A DNA stretch of 11,992 nucleotides from DATMXT01 sp035560415 (lineage in GTDB: Bacteria > Bacillota > Clostridia > Oscillospirales > Feifaniaceae): NCBI GenBank assembly GCA_035560415.1, contig DATMZG010000061.1, forward strand, positions 1 through 11,992, given 5' to 3'. Below the pieces are notes generated by a model. It worked only from the letters and a program-made list of their open reading frames with translations, made no database searches and was not told where the DNA came from. Made by a program: the position numbers and the translations under genes. This document shows, in pieces, positions 1-5,990 of this stretch (positions within the stretch are counted from its first letter, which is position 1; each line of letters starts with the position of its first letter).

Positions 1-68
1 CTTATAATCACTAATCATAAATCTGATATCGGGGTGTGCGGTGTGTTTGAACCTGCAAGTGCAAATAT

Positions 69-115
69 GCGCAAAACGACTTCTGCGCCCATGCGCGCAG
101 AAGATAGTTTTGCGC
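69..115. repeat. 47-nt near-perfect palindrome
   Basis: Two nested inverted repeats form one long dyad. The outer arms GCGCAAAAC (69-77) and GTTTTGCGC (107-115) are exact complements, as are the inner arms CTTCTGCGC (80-88) and GCGCAGAAG (95-103). They are separated by a 2/3-nt internal asymmetry and a 6-nt loop. As RNA this would be an 18-bp stem. It has no T-run of its own, so it is not a standard terminator. It could be a dispersed intergenic palindrome, a protein-binding dyad, or part of a structured RNA whose 3' end is the terminator at 161-189. Confidence 0.75.
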
Positions 116-160
116 CTAAGTGCGCCGCCCAGCCCAAAGACCGATATTGCTTTATATTTG

Positions 161-189
161 CGGACACTGCTTATGCGGTGTCCGTTTTT
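161..189 (+). terminator. Intrinsic terminator
   Basis: The arms 161-170 and 175-184 form a 10-bp stem with one G-T wobble and the loop TTAT, followed directly by five T residues (185-189). The opposite strand has no T-run next to the stem, so the signal reads on the plus strand. The gene it serves would lie left of the window, or it ends an RNA that includes the palindrome at 69-115. Confidence 0.6.
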
Positions 190-330
190 GCACTCCTTGG
201 CCTTCTTCGGGCGGCAGTCGTCGCAGGCATTCACCACGTACACATTACCGTTGTCGTCCTCGCCGTACTGAGCATTAGACTGCTGGTGTACCCCGCTGAA
301 ATCACAATGCGCGCGCTGTGATTGCCGGGT
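190..330 (-). pseudogene. Possible remnant of a small Cys/His-rich protein gene
   Basis: Read on the minus strand from about 330 down to 190, one frame has coding-like character: G/C dominates third codon positions, and the peptide is hydrophilic with a cluster spaced C-x2-C-x7-C-x3-H (CDDCRPKKAKECKNGH), like a zinc-binding knuckle. No ATG, GTG or TTG lies between the upstream in-frame stop (367-369) and the middle of the stretch. Downstream the frame runs through the terminator hairpin and the palindrome, where it stops looking like protein. I do not recognise the family. It may be a decayed gene fragment or simply a chance open frame. Borders are approximate. Confidence 0.2.
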
Positions 331-339
331 GAGTTCGAA

Positions 340-368
340 GGGCGACGCGCATGCGCCGCCCTTTTTTT
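340..368 (+). terminator. Intrinsic terminator
   Basis: The stem GGGCG/CGCCC (340-344 with 357-361) is followed by one A-C mismatch, then CGC/GCG (346-348 with 353-355) and the loop GCAT. Seven T residues follow at 362-368. It lies 50 bases before the epimerase start and insulates that operon from upstream plus-strand transcription. Confidence 0.7.
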
Positions 369-417
369 AACAGATATTTCGGCTTTGTGCCGGCTTTCGT
401 AAATAAGAGAGGAGTTT

Positions 418-1761
418 ATGATCATGCAGACAAAACAGTGTGAGGAGCTCGTTGCCCGCGACAAAAAAGTCATTGCCCCCTGCCAGCATCTTTCGTATTT
501 CCCGCTGGCGGTGGAAAAAGTTCAGGGCGCCGTCATCACCGACGCCGACGGGAACGAGTTCATCGATTTTCTGTCCAGCGCGTCCTCGCTCAACCTTGGC
601 AGCTGCCATCCGGTCATCACGGCCGCGATTGAGAGACAGATGCACGAGTTCACGCAGTATACGCAGGCCTACACCTACAACCGGCTGAGCATTGAGTACG
701 CCGAGCGGCTGGTCTCGGTCTATCCGGGCGGGGCGGAGGCGAAAGTCTGCTTTGGCAACTGCGGCTCCGACGCAAACGACGCGGCTGTGAAATTTGCCAG
801 AGCGTTTACCGGCAGGCACAAAATCCTGTCCTTCCTGAACGGCTATCACGGCAACACTTACGGTTCCTCCAGTCTGACGACCTGCACGCCGAAAATGCGG
901 GATAAAATGGGGCCCTTCCTGCCGGAAATCTACAGCTTCCCCTTCTTCGGTATCGACGTCGACGACGCCGTCTGCGAGCGCGACTGCCTGGCCGAGATGG
1001 AGCGGGCCTTTGCCTCCTATCTGCCCGTCGACGACGTCGCGGCCGTCATCATCGAGCCCATGCAGGGCGACGGCGGACTGCTGCCGGCCCACCCCATTTT
1101 CATGAAAAAACTCTATGAGCTCTGCAAGAAAAACGGCATTCTCTTCATCTCCGAAGAGGTTCAGCAGGCCTTTTTCCGCACCGGCACCTGGTTTTCGATT
1201 GAGCACTACAACATCGTGCCGGACGGCATCGTGCTGGGCAAATCCATCGGCGGCAGCCTGACCCTGGGCGCCTTCATGGGCAAGGCCGAGATCATGGACT
1301 GCCTGCCGGCGCCCGCCCATCTCTTTACGCTGGGCGGCAACTCCATCGCCTGCGCCGCCGGCATCGCGGCCTTCGACTACTACAAGACAGGTGAGTTTCA
1401 GAAAATCCTCTCGGAAAACACGGCGCTGCTCTGCCTTTTAGCCGAAAATCTGCGCCAGCAGTACCCCGACATGGTGGGCTTTATTCGCAACCTCGGCATG
1501 TCGATGGGCATCGGCATCACAAAGACGGCAGACGGCGCGACGGCACCCGACCTCGACGGGACTTTCAAAATTCTCTACCGCTGCTATGAGCTCGGCCTCA
1601 TCATGATTTCGGTGGCCGGAAATGTCTTGCGGATTCAGCCGCCGCTCATCATTGAAAAAGAGCAGCTCAAAAAGGCGTTTGCCATCATCGCACAGGCGAT
1701 GGACGAGTACCGGGCCGGGGCAATTCCCGACGACGTGCTGAAAAACCGCGCGGGGTGGTAA
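418..1761 (+). CDS. Amino-acid 2-epimerase-like class III PLP enzyme
   Basis: This is a fold-type I, class III PLP-dependent enzyme of 447 residues. Rather than typical GabT/ArgD enzymes it resembles the isoleucine 2-epimerase known from Lactobacillus buchneri, as I remember that sequence. Shared features are GSDAND (116-121), GYHG (142-145), EPMQGDGG (213-220), PAHLFT (299-304), AGNVLR and QPPL near the C-terminus, a closing GW, and similar length. Lys275 in GKSIGG should be the Schiff-base lysine. Such epimerases invert the alpha carbon of non-polar amino acids (Ile, Val, Leu) in the cytoplasm without needing a keto acid. One oddity is that the usual Asp facing the PLP ring nitrogen (DEV) reads Glu246 here (SEEVQQ). 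An AGAGGAG site at 408-414 precedes the start; the in-frame ATG at 424 has better spacing and may be the true start. It overlaps the next gene by one base, so co-translation is likely. An ordinary omega-aminotransferase remains possible. Confidence 0.85.
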   Translation: MIMQTKQCEELVARDKKVIAPCQHLSYFPLAVEKVQGAVITDADGNEFIDFLSSASSLNLGSCHPVITAAIERQMHEFTQYTQAYTYNRLSIEYAERLVSVYPGGAEAKVCFGNCGSDANDAAVKFARAFTGRHKILSFLNGYHGNTYGSSSLTTCTPKMRDKMGPFLPEIYSFPFFGIDVDDAVCERDCLAEMERAFASYLPVDDVAAVIIEPMQGDGGLLPAHPIFMKKLYELCKKNGILFISEEVQQAFFRTGTWFSIEHYNIVPDGIVLGKSIGGSLTLGAFMGKAEIMDCLPAPAHLFTLGGNSIACAAGIAAFDYYKTGEFQKILSENTALLCLLAENLRQQYPDMVGFIRNLGMSMGIGITKTADGATAPDLDGTFKILYRCYELGLIMISVAGNVLRIQPPLIIEKEQLKKAFAIIAQAMDEYRAGAIPDDVLKNRAGW

Positions 1762-2855
1762 TGATGAAAATCCGGGAGGAATACCAAAAAGAGACCAAGA
1801 GCTACGCCGCCCACACCCCCGAGTCGAGGCCCTCTACCCTCGATTGCAGTCAGGGCATCAACCCCTATGGGCCACCCCAGGAGGCGCTTTCGGCCATTCG
1901 CAATTTCGACGCGGCGCGGGTCGGCAGTTACCCCCACTCCCACGCCGCTCACGAGGCCATCATCCGCTACTGGCGCGGCTGCGCCGACTTAAAGCCGGAG
2001 AACATCCTGCTTGTGGACGGCAGCATCAGCGCCTTGTATCTCATCAACGCGCTCTTCGCAAGGCCCGGTGCGCAGGTGGTCGGATTCATGCCCACCTTTA
2101 CCGATATGGTGGTCAATGTCGGCTTAAACGGCATGGAATATGTCGGGATTCCCCCGGCAGACGCCGAGTACCGCCTCGACGTGGAGGCGCTGCTGGCGGC
2201 CATCACTGAGGAGACCTCATTTGTCTATATCGACAATCCGAACAACCCCACAGGGCAGCTGTTGCCGGTCGGCGAGGTTGCGCGGATTGCCGAGAAAGCA
2301 AAGGCCTGCGACGCCTGCGTCCTCATGGACGAGGCCTACGCCGATTTTGTGGAGAAGGGCGACAGTGCAATCTCCCTGCTCTCGAAGTTCGACAACCTCG
2401 CCGTGCTGCGCACCTTCTCAAAGGGCTTTGGACTGGCGGGGCTTCGGGCCGGCTATCTCGTCGCCTCCCCCGAACTTATCGGGCTGCTCGGCAAGGCCAG
2501 CAACCCCTACGCCATGAGCGAGTTGACAAGGGAGGCAGCGGCAGCCGCCATGTCGGCGCAGGGCTACCCCACTGCGCACAAGGAGCAGATTGCCGCAGTC
2601 AAGAGGGCGCTGCGAGGCGCCACCGGCAACGCCTTAAAGCTGCTTGTCACGGACGACAGGGTGCCGATTTGCGCCTTGAAGCACAAAGACGCGGTCGACT
2701 TGCAGGCGCTGTTTATGGAGCAGGATGTTCTGACCGTTTCCGGCGCCGAGTTTGACTGTATGGACGCCTCTTTCGTTCGCCTGCGGGTCACCCGCGAGGA
2801 GGATGCCCCACGGCTCATTGAGGCGGTGCGCCGGGTGGACCTCGGTATGCAGTAA
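1761..2855 (+). CDS. HisC/CobD-like PLP-dependent aminotransferase
   Basis: A fold-type I, class I/II PLP enzyme of 364 residues. Visible motifs are GINPYGPP (32-39), as in histidinol-phosphate aminotransferase and threonine-phosphate decarboxylase; NPNNPTG (159-165); DEAY (190-193), whose Asp contacts the PLP nitrogen; SKGFGLAGLRAGY from 220, with Lys221 as the Schiff-base lysine; and a C-terminal RLRVT (340-344) that probably supplies the carboxylate-binding Arg. The start ATG overlaps the stop of the epimerase gene (TAATG), with a G-rich GGGGTGG just upstream, which implies translational coupling. ATG 1764 is an alternative. No histidine or cobalamin genes are nearby, so neither HisC nor CobD is supported as the actual role. 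An aminotransferase or decarboxylase acting on the same amino acid as the epimerase is more likely from context. Confidence 0.85.
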   Translation: MMKIREEYQKETKSYAAHTPESRPSTLDCSQGINPYGPPQEALSAIRNFDAARVGSYPHSHAAHEAIIRYWRGCADLKPENILLVDGSISALYLINALFARPGAQVVGFMPTFTDMVVNVGLNGMEYVGIPPADAEYRLDVEALLAAITEETSFVYIDNPNNPTGQLLPVGEVARIAEKAKACDACVLMDEAYADFVEKGDSAISLLSKFDNLAVLRTFSKGFGLAGLRAGYLVASPELIGLLGKASNPYAMSELTREAAAAAMSAQGYPTAHKEQIAAVKRALRGATGNALKLLVTDDRVPICALKHKDAVDLQALFMEQDVLTVSGAEFDCMDASFVRLRVTREEDAPRLIEAVRRVDLGMQ

Positions 2856-2917
2856 GCACAATTCACAGCGACGCTGTTCATATAGATTATTCTGTAATTA
2901 TCAGGAGTGAGGCTGTA

Positions 2918-4015
2918 ATGGATTCAAAGAACAAATTTATCAGGTATCTGATCCCCGGCTTTATTTTCCAGTCTGTCGTCATCGGCGGCGGCTATGGAAC
3001 CGGCGCTGAAATCGCGCAGTTCTTCGGGGTAAACGGACTTGTTGGCGGCCTGATGGGCATGGTCGTCACGCTTGTCGTCTGGTCGGCGCTCTGCGCCATC
3101 ACCTTCGAATTTGTCCGCGTATTTGAGACATACGACTACAACAGCATGATGGGAAAGCTGCTGGGCAAAGCCGGCATTCTCTACGAAGTCTGCTATGTGG
3201 TGCTGCTGCTCATCGTGCTCGGCGTCATCAACGCGACGGCCGGCAGCATGCTGGAGAGCCTGACCGGCATGAGCCCCTGGATTGGCATTATCCTGCTGTC
3301 CCTTGGCATCATCGCGCTGGTGCTCAAAGGCACCAAGGCCATTGAGGATGTGCTGTCTTTCTGGTCCTATGTGCTCTACGCCGTGTACATTCTCTTCATG
3401 ATCATCGTCTTCTCCAAGTTCGGCGGCGCCATTTCGGCCGAGTTCGCAAAGGCCGAAGTCGGCGCAAACTGGTTCATTGACGGACTGAAATACTCCTTCT
3501 ACAACCTCGGCATCGTGCCGGCGCTGCTCTACACCGTCCGCGGCGCAAAAAGCCGCAAAGAAGTCGTCATTTCCGGCGCGCTCGCCGGCGCAATCGGCAT
3601 CATTCCGGCGGGGCTGCTCATGCTGACCATGGCCGCCGACCTGCCGGCCGTCGTTGCCGCAAGTGTCCCCGTCACCGTCATTTTCGACAAGCTCAACATG
3701 ACCTGGCTCTATGTCATCTTTGAGATCGTGCTCTTCGGCACCCTCATTGAGACCGGCACCGGCTTCATCAAGGCCGTGGACGACCGCGTTGAGATGAGCA
3801 TGGAAAAGCAGGGCAAGACGGTTCCCGGCTGGGTGCGCCCCACAATCACGATAGGCCTTGTCGTCGTCGGCATCTGCATCTCCTCCTTCGGACTCATCGG
3901 CCTCATCGCCAAGGGCTACGGCACCATCTGCTGGGGTTTCCTCGTGGTCTACGTGCTGCCCATGGTCACACTCGGCGTCTACAAAATCAGCAAGGCCGGC
4001 AAGGCGGCAGACTGA
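2918..4015 (+). CDS. YkvI-like membrane transporter (LeuT-fold type)
   Basis: A 365-residue integral membrane protein with about ten hydrophobic segments (roughly 10-30, 40-66, 88-110, 120-138, 146-167, 190-208, 217-240, 258-280, 307-329, 335-356). It matches the YkvI family, which belongs to the APC-type amino-acid/cation transporters. The first segment holds a glycine-rich break, IGGGYGTGAE (22-31), typical of the unwound substrate- and ion-binding helix in LeuT-fold carriers. No signal peptide is seen. A CAGGAG site sits about 10 bases before the ATG. The 62-bp gap from the aminotransferase gene shows no terminator, so the three genes probably form one operon ending at the terminator 4044-4077. 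Transport of the amino acid handled by the two PLP enzymes is inferred from position only; the direction of transport cannot be told. Confidence 0.85.
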   Translation: MDSKNKFIRYLIPGFIFQSVVIGGGYGTGAEIAQFFGVNGLVGGLMGMVVTLVVWSALCAITFEFVRVFETYDYNSMMGKLLGKAGILYEVCYVVLLLIVLGVINATAGSMLESLTGMSPWIGIILLSLGIIALVLKGTKAIEDVLSFWSYVLYAVYILFMIIVFSKFGGAISAEFAKAEVGANWFIDGLKYSFYNLGIVPALLYTVRGAKSRKEVVISGALAGAIGIIPAGLLMLTMAADLPAVVAASVPVTVIFDKLNMTWLYVIFEIVLFGTLIETGTGFIKAVDDRVEMSMEKQGKTVPGWVRPTITIGLVVVGICISSFGLIGLIAKGYGTICWGFLVVYVLPMVTLGVYKISKAGKAAD

Positions 4016-4043
4016 TTTTCCGCAATTGCTTAAAATATATCGC

Positions 4044-4077
4044 AAAACTGCCGCTCCGTATGGAGCGGCAGTTTTTT
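4044..4077 (+). terminator. Intrinsic terminator of the epimerase operon
   Basis: A perfect 10-bp stem, CTGCCGCTCC (4048-4057) with GGAGCGGCAG (4062-4071), loop GTAT, preceded by AAAA and followed by six T residues. It begins 28 bases after the transporter stop and closes the operon. Confidence 0.9.
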
Positions 4078-4106
4078 CAAGGGGCCCAAAAGCGGTGCAT
4101 CGTGAA

Positions 4107-4112
4107 TATAAT
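4107..4112 (+). promoter_or_regulatory. Possible -10 box for the amidase gene
   Basis: A consensus TATAAT lies about 45 bases before the TTG start and downstream of the preceding terminator, so a promoter is expected here. No good -35 hexamer is seen 16-18 bases upstream, and the upstream TG is one base off the extended -10 spacing. Confidence 0.35.
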
Positions 4113-4141
4113 GGGGCAGCTTTCAAAGTCCAGTTTCTCAA

Positions 4142-4150
4142 AAGGAGGGG
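4142..4150 (+). promoter_or_regulatory. Ribosome binding site that fixes a TTG start
   Basis: AAGGAGGGG, a near-perfect match to the anti-Shine-Dalgarno sequence, stands six bases before TTG at 4157. It is the main reason for choosing this non-ATG start; no in-frame ATG lies near it. Confidence 0.8.
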
Positions 4151-4156
4151 GCACCC

Positions 4157-4654
4157 TTGAACCAAAAACCGTATGACCGCGAAAAAGCCGTGGCATACGC
4201 CCACCAGTGGGCCTTCGGGCGCAATCCGCGGTACGCCAACTTCGACGGGATGGGGGGCGACTGCACCAACTTCACCTCCCAGTGCATTTACGCCGGGGCC
4301 GGCGTCATGAACCCGACGCCCACTTTCGGGTGGTATTACTATAGCTTGAACAGCCGCGCGCCGGCCTGGTCGGGCGTGGAATATCTCTACCGCTTCCTTG
4401 TCAAAAACCGTTCGGTGGGGCCGGTTGCGGTCGAGACCGACCTGTCCCAAATCGAGATTGGCGACATCGTTCAGATTTCGTTTGACGGCAATATTTTCGA
4501 GCACTCCCCCATTGTCGTATCGGTGGGAGAGCCGCCCGCGCCAAACAATATCCTGATTGCCGCCCACACTTACGACTCCGACAACCGCCCCTTGAGCAGC
4601 TACGCATATAAACGCTTGCGCCCGCTTCATATCACCCATATTAACGTCTGGTGA
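4157..4654 (+). CDS. Amidase_6 (putative amidase domain) protein, leaderless
   Basis: A 165-residue protein that is essentially one Amidase_6 domain, a NlpC/P60-like papain-fold family of presumed amidases or peptidases. Family marks are YDREKAVAYAHQWA (6-19), GGDCTNFTSQC (33-43) with Cys36 as the likely nucleophile, EHSPIV (115-120) with His116 as the likely partner, and AAHTYD (135-140). The C-terminal part is probably complete. There is no signal peptide, membrane segment or wall-binding domain, so the protein is either cytoplasmic or exported by another route, although many relatives are secreted and wall-associated. The start is TTG with a very strong ribosome binding site. It has its own terminator upstream and appears to be a single-gene unit. 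Substrate unknown. Confidence 0.85.
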   Translation: MNQKPYDREKAVAYAHQWAFGRNPRYANFDGMGGDCTNFTSQCIYAGAGVMNPTPTFGWYYYSLNSRAPAWSGVEYLYRFLVKNRSVGPVAVETDLSQIEIGDIVQISFDGNIFEHSPIVVSVGEPPAPNNILIAAHTYDSDNRPLSSYAYKRLRPLHITHINVW

Positions 4655-4660
4655 CAAATG

Positions 4661-4681
4661 CCGGCGCAATCTGCCGGTTTT
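4661..4681 (+). terminator. Weak intrinsic terminator
   Basis: A short stem, CCGGC (4661-4665) with GCCGG (4673-4677), extended by a G-T wobble, with a 7-nt loop and four T residues. It starts six bases after the amidase stop. The short stem makes it only a modest candidate. Confidence 0.35.
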
Positions 4682-4703
4682 CCCTGTTTGATGAAAACGC
4701 CCC

Positions 4704-4723
4704 GCGCTTGTGGTATACTATCC
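4704..4723 (+). repeat. 20-bp repeat with extended -10 promoter motif, copy 1
   Basis: GCGCTTGTGGTATACTATCC occurs here and again, without mismatch, 111 bases downstream (4815-4834); both copies are followed by one variable base and CAG. Inside it, TGGTATACT fits an extended -10 promoter (TGnTATAAT) reading rightward. A TTGATG at 4688-4693 is 20 bases from the -10, too far to be a good -35. It could be a promoter for the DUF1003 gene, a start for an untranslated RNA, or a repeated binding site. Confidence 0.5.
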
Positions 4724-4754
4724 GCAGAGCGGCTATTATACCTGATTAAATTCC

Positions 4755-4790
4755 GCATGCGATTTTCGCCCTGCGGGCGAACGCATATGC
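4755..4790. repeat. Inverted repeat between the two promoter-like repeats
   Basis: The inner arms TTCGCCC (4765-4771) and GGGCGAA (4775-4781) are perfect complements around a 3-nt loop. The outer arms GCATGCG (4755-4761) and CGCATATGC (4782-4790) pair with a two-base bulge. There is no T-run, so it does not look like a terminator. It lies midway between the two copies of the 20-bp repeat and may be an operator or a folded leader segment. Confidence 0.5.
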
Positions 4791-4814
4791 GACCATTATC
4801 CCACTTCGCGCCCA

Positions 4815-4834
4815 GCGCTTGTGGTATACTATCC
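4815..4834 (+). promoter_or_regulatory. 20-bp repeat with extended -10 promoter motif, copy 2
   Basis: Identical over 20 bases to 4704-4723, with TGGTATACT (4822-4830) as an extended -10. Transcription starting about 7 bases after the -10 would give a leader of roughly 85-90 bases before the DUF1003 start codon. No consensus -35 is seen, as is common for extended -10 promoters. Confidence 0.5.
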
Positions 4835-4924
4835 TCAGTGCACCGGCTGAAAATTCTCTTAAGCGGTGCACATGCCCCAGTGTGAAAGAGACGGCGGCAA
4901 AAAGATAACCGGGAGGGACTGCGC

Positions 4925-5479
4925 ATGTACACCGACGAAAAAAGGCATGACCTCGTTCGCCTGATCATTGACAACGAGGAGGAAAAGGCGCTCGCAGACG
5001 AGGAGATTATCCATCTGCTGCTCGACAGAAAGCTGTCCGAAAACACCAGCGCACAAAATAAGGCCGCGATGTCGACCGGCGCGAAAATGGCCGACGGCAT
5101 CGCAAAGTTTGTGGGCAGTTGGACCTTTATCATCTTTTTTACGAGCTGCATGGTCTTTTGGGTCATCCTCAACGCCCTCATGCTGTCAAGGGCGGTCGAC
5201 CCCTACCCCTTTATTTTGCTCAATCTGATTTTGTCCTGTGTCGCCGCCATTCAGGCCCCCGTCATCATGATGAGCCAAAACCGGCAGGAGGAAAAAGACC
5301 GGCGGCGCTCCTTAAACGACTATAAGACCAATTTGAAAACCGAAATCATCATTGAGGACCTGCATCAGAAAATAGACAGGCTCATTGCAAATCAGGACGC
5401 CATCATCAAAAAGCTCGGCCTGTCGAAGGACGGCGTTTTGATGCGGGAGGAGGAACCCCCTCGAAACATCGAGCTGTAA
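4925..5479 (+). CDS. DUF1003 family membrane protein
   Basis: A 184-residue protein matching the DUF1003 family. The family core is easy to read: ADGIAKFVGSW (56-66), a first membrane helix (about 66-88), DPYPFILLNLILS (92-104), a second helix (about 95-116), APVIMMSQNRQ (111-121), EKDRR, and a C-terminal amphipathic or coiled segment with DYKTNLKTE and LHQKIDRL (about 132-164). The N-terminal 50 residues are charged and cytoplasm-like. Biochemical function is unknown for the family. A GGGAGG site (4911-4916) stands eight bases before the ATG. The gene appears to be transcribed alone from the promoter-like repeats upstream and ends at the bidirectional terminator at 5515-5545. Confidence 0.9.
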   Translation: MYTDEKRHDLVRLIIDNEEEKALADEEIIHLLLDRKLSENTSAQNKAAMSTGAKMADGIAKFVGSWTFIIFFTSCMVFWVILNALMLSRAVDPYPFILLNLILSCVAAIQAPVIMMSQNRQEEKDRRRSLNDYKTNLKTEIIIEDLHQKIDRLIANQDAIIKKLGLSKDGVLMREEEPPRNIEL

Positions 5480-5514
5480 CGGCAAGCGGTTTTCGGCATT
5501 TCCCTAAAAATATA

Positions 5515-5545
5515 AAAAAGGAACAGCCGGCGGCTGTTCCTTTTT
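5515..5545. terminator. Bidirectional intrinsic terminator
   Basis: A perfect 14-bp inverted repeat, AAAAAGGAACAGCC (5515-5528) and its exact complement (5532-5545), with a 3-nt loop. It gives a GC stem followed by five or more T residues on either strand. It lies between the convergent DUF1003 gene (plus) and atpC (minus), 35 and 10 bases from their stop codons, and so can end both transcripts. Confidence 0.93.
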
Positions 5546-5555
5546 ATTCGCGTCG

Positions 5556-5990
5556 CTATTTTCCAAACCGGGTTGAGCTGTACTTCTCTTCCATTGACTT
5601 GACTTTGATGCGGGTCAAAGCACGGGAGAGGGCTGCCTTGCCCCTAGCGATGGACTCGGCGTTTTTTTGCTGCTCAATTCGGGCCTCGGCCCGGCGTTTG
5701 GCCTCCTCGGCCCGGTGCACGTCGATCTCCTCGGGCCATTCACAGGCCTGCAGCAGCACGACGGTCCCCTCCGGGCGCACTTCCATAAACCCCTCGGAGT
5801 GAAAGGCCTCGCGGACCTCGTCCCCCTTTTTGATTTTCAGGGTGCCGATGGAGAGTGCCGTCACGAGCGGAATGTGGCCGGCCAGAATGCAGAGCTCCCC
5901 GTCAATCGACTCGACGACGAGGCTCTCCACCCGGTCGTTATAGAACTCCCGCTCCGGCGTCAGCACGCTCAGCGGAAAGGAGTTAGCCAT
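5556..5990 (-). CDS. ATP synthase F1 subunit epsilon
   Basis: The epsilon subunit (144 residues) forms part of the central stalk with gamma and can inhibit ATP hydrolysis. The N-terminal beta-sandwich is clear: FPLSVLTPEREFYND (5-19), GELCILAGHIPLVTAL (31-46), and GFMEV leading to VVLLQACEW (67-85). The C-terminal two-helix domain is present (EEAKRRAEARIEQ and RALTRIKVK, about 95-131), so the protein is full length. The ATG overlaps the end of atpD by eight bases, the usual translational coupling. It is the last gene of the operon and is followed by the bidirectional terminator. Confidence 0.97.
   Translation of the reverse strand: MANSFPLSVLTPEREFYNDRVESLVVESIDGELCILAGHIPLVTALSIGTLKIKKGDEVREAFHSEGFMEVRPEGTVVLLQACEWPEEIDVHRAEEAKRRAEARIEQQKNAESIARGKAALSRALTRIKVKSMEEKYSSTRFGK

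Larger units (their letters stand above)
1..417. other. Gene-poor region left of the epimerase operon
   Basis: No intact gene can be supported here. The region holds a long palindrome (69-115), a hairpin with a T-run (161-189), a minus-strand coding-like stretch lacking a start (about 190-330) and a second hairpin with a T-run (340-368). Both terminator-like hairpins point to the plus strand, so transcripts entering from the left would end before the epimerase operon. The first 30 bases are AT-rich. The next operon must then have its own promoter in 369-405, but no convincing -35/-10 pair is visible there. Confidence 0.6.

Noticed and set aside
34..321. A 95-codon plus-strand frame at the left end, ending shortly before the terminator at 340-368
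   Set aside because: It runs through both the palindrome and the terminator at 161-189 and has no ribosome site; its hydrophobic half is antisense to a stretch with more coding-like codon use.
367..1320. A 317-codon minus-strand frame opposite the epimerase gene
   Set aside because: Antisense to a well-recognised PLP enzyme; the product has low-complexity shadow composition and no start signal.
1755..1760. GTG at 1755 as the start of the HisC/CobD-like gene
   Set aside because: The ATG at 1761 overlaps the previous stop as TAATG, a classic coupled start, and has the G-rich element at a more plausible place.
2924..4669. A 581-codon open frame on the minus strand opposite the transporter and amidase genes
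   Set aside because: It is antisense to two genes with clear families, crosses the terminator between them, and its product is rich in His, Asp, Gly and Glu with no recognisable fold. GC-rich third positions of the true genes keep this frame open.
4090..4870. A shared 10-mer AAGCGGTGCA before the amidase gene (4090-4099) and before DUF1003 (4861-4870)
   Set aside because: Dozens of 10-base matches are expected by chance in 12 kb, and the flanking sequences do not match.
4627..5181. A 184-codon minus-strand frame across the gap and the DUF1003 gene
   Set aside because: Its similar peptide segments come from the duplicated 20-bp DNA motif, and the rest is antisense to DUF1003.
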